Shown: one piece after another, positions 60,861 to 64,000 of the stretch
Layout of the letters: every line of letters starts with the position of its first letter
How positions within the stretch are numbered: the stretch's first letter is position 1
Assembly: GCA_051294375.1 (NCBI GenBank)
Contig: CM119263.1
Coordinates: forward strand, 29,587,503 to 29,651,502
DNA from: Paraspadella gotoi
Taxonomy: Eukaryota > Chaetognatha
DNA length: 64,000 nucleotides
Direction of reading: 5' to 3'
Program-made: the position numbers and the translations under genes
The notes under the pieces: generated by a model
Seen by the model: only the letters and a program-made list of their open reading frames with translations
The model's database searches: none
Told to the model about the DNA's origin: nothing

Positions 60861-60865
60861 AGGGA
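60563..60865. repeat. (CT)n and (GA)n tracts of X'
   Basis: (CT)n at 60563-60700 and (GA)n at 60815-60865, around a CGGCGGCGCCATCGGCGGC patch. Confidence 0.95.
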
Positions 60866-60908
60866 AGAATGCTCTACCCTTGAGGTGTTGGCGTTCGTTT
60901 TCTGTTGT

Positions 60909-61168
60909 AGAAAAGGAGAAATTAAATACGTGTGGGAGGAAAAGATAAGAAAAAAAGAAAAGACGGTGCAGTGGTCGAGGAGTGTGTGTGGGCCGGGGTG
61001 GCTTGTGTGTGGGACTCTGTGGGCTGTGTCGTGTGACGGGAAAAGGCAGAAACGTGGAGGGAAAAAAGAAATTAAAGGGAGGAAAAAGGAAAAAGAAAGA
61101 TAGGAAAGGAAAGAAGGAAAGAGAAAGAGAAAAATAAACATGGAGAGATATAGAGAGAGGAGAGAGCA

Positions 61169-61199
<31 letters not shown>

Positions 61200-61581
61200 A
61201 GAAGAGAGGAGAGAGAGATAGAGAGAGAGAGAGCCAGTAGAAATGGAGTCTCTATATGGAGATCGTCTTCCATGGTGTCGTAAGGAGGTTGAATGAGGAG
61301 GAGGAGGAGGAGGAGGAGAGAAGGAGGAGGAGGAAAGAAAGGAAGAGAACCGCGGGAAAATGAACAAAAAACTTGAGAGGAAAAAAAAAGAAAATAAAAG
61401 AGAAAATAAAGATTTTTTTCGTTGAGAGAAGAAAAAGAAAAAAGGAAATTAAAGAAAAGAGATTTCTAGGAGATGAGAGAGGTAAGAAAAGAAAAGAAAA
61501 GAAGAAAAGAAAAGAAAAGAAAAGAAAAACAGAGAAAAGAGAAAATAAATAAAGAGAGTGACGAGTGAGAGAGAAGAAAGA

Positions 61582-61629
<48 letters not shown>

Positions 61630-61984
61630 ATGAGAGAGTCTGAAGAGAAGAGAGATTGGCGGTAAATGATGGTGGGCGGGAGTTGCGATGAGGGCGGAAA
61701 GGGAACGACAGCGGAGAACCGATCCCAACGGCGGCGGCGCGCAGGCGCGCGAAAGAAGAAGAAGAAGATAGAAGGAAGAAGAAGAAGAAGAAGAAGAGAG
61801 AAAGAAGGTAAGAAGAAGAAGAAGAGAAGAAGCAACGAGGAGCGAGGTGGATGAGTCCACTGATGGGAATAAAAATGAAAATATCGGACGAAGAGCCCGA
61901 TCAGCAGTCGGAACGTGCTGAAGGAACAGGAAGGTAACCTCGTGAAAAATGAAGGGCAAATGAGAAAAGAGAGAGAGAGAGAGA

Positions 61985-62050
<66 letters not shown>

Positions 62051-62110
62051 GGGGAGAGAGAGAGAGAGGGGAGAGAGAGAGAGAGAAAGACGCAGAGAGA
62101 GGAGTTAACA
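60909..62110. repeat. Purine-rich microsatellite region
   Basis: GA at 61140-61235, GGA at 61288-61345, AAAAG at 61470-61530, GA at 61588-61632, AGA at 61755-61835 and GA at 61965-62095. Long Ser/Leu/Phe frames on the minus strand and Arg/Glu frames on the plus strand are artefacts of this composition. Confidence 0.9.
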
Positions 62111-63140
62111 AAGAGTAAAAAGGTTTTTTAATAAAAATATAATTTAATTATCACAAAATATATACATTCCAACTCTGATTTCTGTGAGCTAAATTAAAAT
62201 ACTGCATTTCTTGCAACACTAACAATTAATAATAAATCAAATATGTACAGAAATATTATCTTTTTTTAACGCAGACTGACGCCGACTAAAGAAATCCTAA
62301 TTACATCGGAGTCTTTCAACCGCGAGTAACAAAACATGAAGGATCTCGATTGGACGGACATTTTAAATTGCGATGAAATTAGGCGCAACTCGTAGTCATG
62401 TGCTTTTGTGTCTCTTGAAATCTCTCTGCCGTTTTCATTTCAAAGTTTTAGGATTGAGGCCGCAATGTGCTAAGAATACAAGATTGTTTAAAGATACACG
62501 TAAACGTATTTAATTTGGTAAGTCGGTTCCTGTTTAATGATTGCAGTATGAAGTTGTTGTAATTCACATAAAAATAATTTTTCTGTGTTAATGTGATACA
62601 GCTCTTATTGATAATGATGTATACAGGTATAATACTTTTTTATCAATTTTAGGATAACAGCTATAAGGCTAAAGTTAAGAGACAGTATATTCAAATTTGT
62701 TATCGTAATTTGTTAAGTCTTTCTTTCCGTCTTTGCCGGAAAAGGGGGCCGTCCCCTTAGGAGTCAGAAGCGACTTTGTAAGCCGCTCCCAATGCGCAAT
62801 TTATACATTCATCGCCATTGCACAATGTTCAACTAACATGCATTTCGCTACTGCAGAAACTTTAAACTAAGAAATTCCTTGTTGGAATTTCTTAAAGAAA
62901 ATAGATCTTTCTTCTTCCCTTAATGTCATTCCGTTTTCTATCCATACTGACATACTTCATGTTTCCATCTTCCACATCTCGTTTGGCGTTGCATTCTTCG
63001 TAGGTTGTAAGTCGATAGACGATCGACGTACACGGACGACGACGACCGACCAAAGAAGTTCAGAATGTGGAATCAGTTTTCCTGATGGCCAAAAAAAGGG
63101 GGCGGCTAAAGCTATTTCTCATTGTGCCTAGGAAAGGCTC
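62111..63140. other. AT-rich DNA, no gene seen
   Basis: Contains a short hairpin-capable GGGGGCC-GTCCCC near 62746-62758 and GACGACGACGACC near 63035-63050. Nothing assignable. Confidence 0.5.
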
Positions 63141-64000
63141 TTTCTTTTCTTTTCTTTCTTTCTGTTTTCTATTTTTTCATTTCTCTTTTCTTTCTTTTCT
63201 TCTTTTCGCTTTCTTTTCTTTTCTTACTTTTGCTTTTCTCTTTTTTGTTTGTCCCCCTTTTATATTACAATTTTTCTGTATTCTTTCGTTTTTATTCTTT
63301 TTTTCTTTGTTTGTTCTTGCTTGTTTCTTGAGGTTTCTTTGTTTCATTGTTTCTTATGGCTTTTTCTTTCTGTCCTTTCTTCTCTGCCTTATCGTATGCG
63401 ATGTAAATCTCTGAAGCTACTGGGACTAGATCTATTTGAATAACGAAAGAGCTTGTAAGAGTTCCGGAATCACTCAGATTCAGATTTATAATTAAGGAGG
63501 CAAAGCCGAGGCTGCGGATTTCGAAAGGAGAGCTCACTTACGATTCCGAAAATGTATTCACTTACCTACTTTTTCAGAAGGCGATCAGTCGGTTTTTTCG
63601 ATTTTTTTTTGTACTAATACAAAATAAATGAAAAACCTATTTGAAAGAGTTGCAGAGGAACCCAACGGGATGAAGGTCGGTTTCGTGCAGTGAGAATTTG
63701 GGCTGATGAATTACCTTTAGGTAACGAACTCTGATTCTATGAAAAGATAAGATTGTCAAAAAATTTGCCTTCCTCATAAGAAACAATTTGATTTATTCTG
63801 TATGTTTCTTGTTGTATTTTTTGGAATTTATAAGTTCCTTTAATAATCTTTGAAACGAAAACAGAACATTTTTCGAAAGGCGCGCTCATAGAATCCCCCC
63901 AGCTATCTTTTCGTTAGCCAAAGATATTTTTTCTTCAAGAAGAGTCCAACGGTTTGAGCTGGCAACCTCTTCGTTTTTAACCTTCGACTGTCAATCGAAG
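63141..64000. other. T-rich then unique DNA to window end
   Basis: TTTTC/TTTCT-rich at 63141-63370, then unremarkable AT-rich DNA. No complete gene or tRNA; a spliced gene with small exons cannot be excluded. Confidence 0.5.

Larger units (their letters stand above)
59311..60908 (+). repeat. Flank X' (second copy of X)
   Basis: Same orientation as 47481-48502, from GCCGCCGCGAGAGGCG to TTTTCTGTTGTA. (TAAA)n is at 59503-59560 and GCC-rich triplets at 59815-59870. It carries a ~0.6-kb insertion (59938-60562) inside the CT tract relative to X. Confidence 0.93.

Noticed and set aside
60246-61959. 373- and 235-residue minus-strand frames spanning a gap
   Set aside because: Composition is purine/pyrimidine simple repeat, part of the length is N, and the frame crosses an assembly gap.
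63940-64000. Possible tRNA at the window end
   Set aside because: A GAAG/CTTC pairing is visible but there are no A or B boxes and no cloverleaf.

Overview
This is animal nuclear DNA: AT-rich, full of long dinucleotide and trinucleotide microsatellites, with assembly gaps (runs of N) and a single-exon C2H2 zinc-finger gene. Very dense (CT/GA)n, (CGA/TCG)n and (TTTA)n tracts, together with finger linkers of the type H-T-K-E-K-P, suggest an arthropod, most likely a decapod crustacean such as a penaeid shrimp. That assignment is an inference from genome style, not from a marker gene. Nothing looks bacterial or viral, and there is no CRISPR array or intact RNA gene.

Layout. 1-3.2 kb: microsatellites and a gapped hairpin (inverted repeat with arms at 1358-1954 and 2123-2745). 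3.2-5.2 kb, minus strand: the only protein gene I can support, encoding 20 complete tandem C2H2 fingers and a 21st cut by a TAG. The same frame then continues for 25 sensible residues. 5.2-33.2 kb: almost entirely simple repeats and short minisatellites, with a possible Penelope-type/hammerhead-like relic near 18.57 kb and an 18-bp coding-like minisatellite at 31.87-32.84 kb. 33.2-36.3 kb: an AT-rich island with a ~142-bp tandem repeat and a 752-bp interval bounded by 18-bp perfect terminal inverted repeats.

37.3-60.9 kb: the main structure. A ~10.2-kb segment (L, 37297-47480) is followed by a flank X (47481-48502). After two 25-N gaps around a short partial copy of the end of L (48528-49357), the whole segment recurs in inverse orientation (R, 49383-59310). 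It is followed directly by a second copy of the same flank (X', from 59311), which runs on into new sequence. L-X and inverse(L)-X' share the right flank, as expected if two orientations of one segment, for example two haplotypes of an inversion, were joined in one scaffold; a real inverted duplication is the alternative. Each arm carries the same content: TGCCAT-rich DNA, an LTR-like stretch abutting a CCA-ended tRNA-Ser 3' part, a promoter-like block (TATA, two NRF-1-type palindromes, a CCAAT-box minisatellite), a decayed non-LTR reverse transcriptase end and a doublet of tRNA-like (SINE) sequences.

60.9-64 kb: purine-rich microsatellites, then 2 kb of unremarkable AT-rich DNA. Apart from the zinc-finger gene there is no evident gene cooperation. 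The interest lies in the nonsense codon of that gene, the orientation duplication and the transposon relics.
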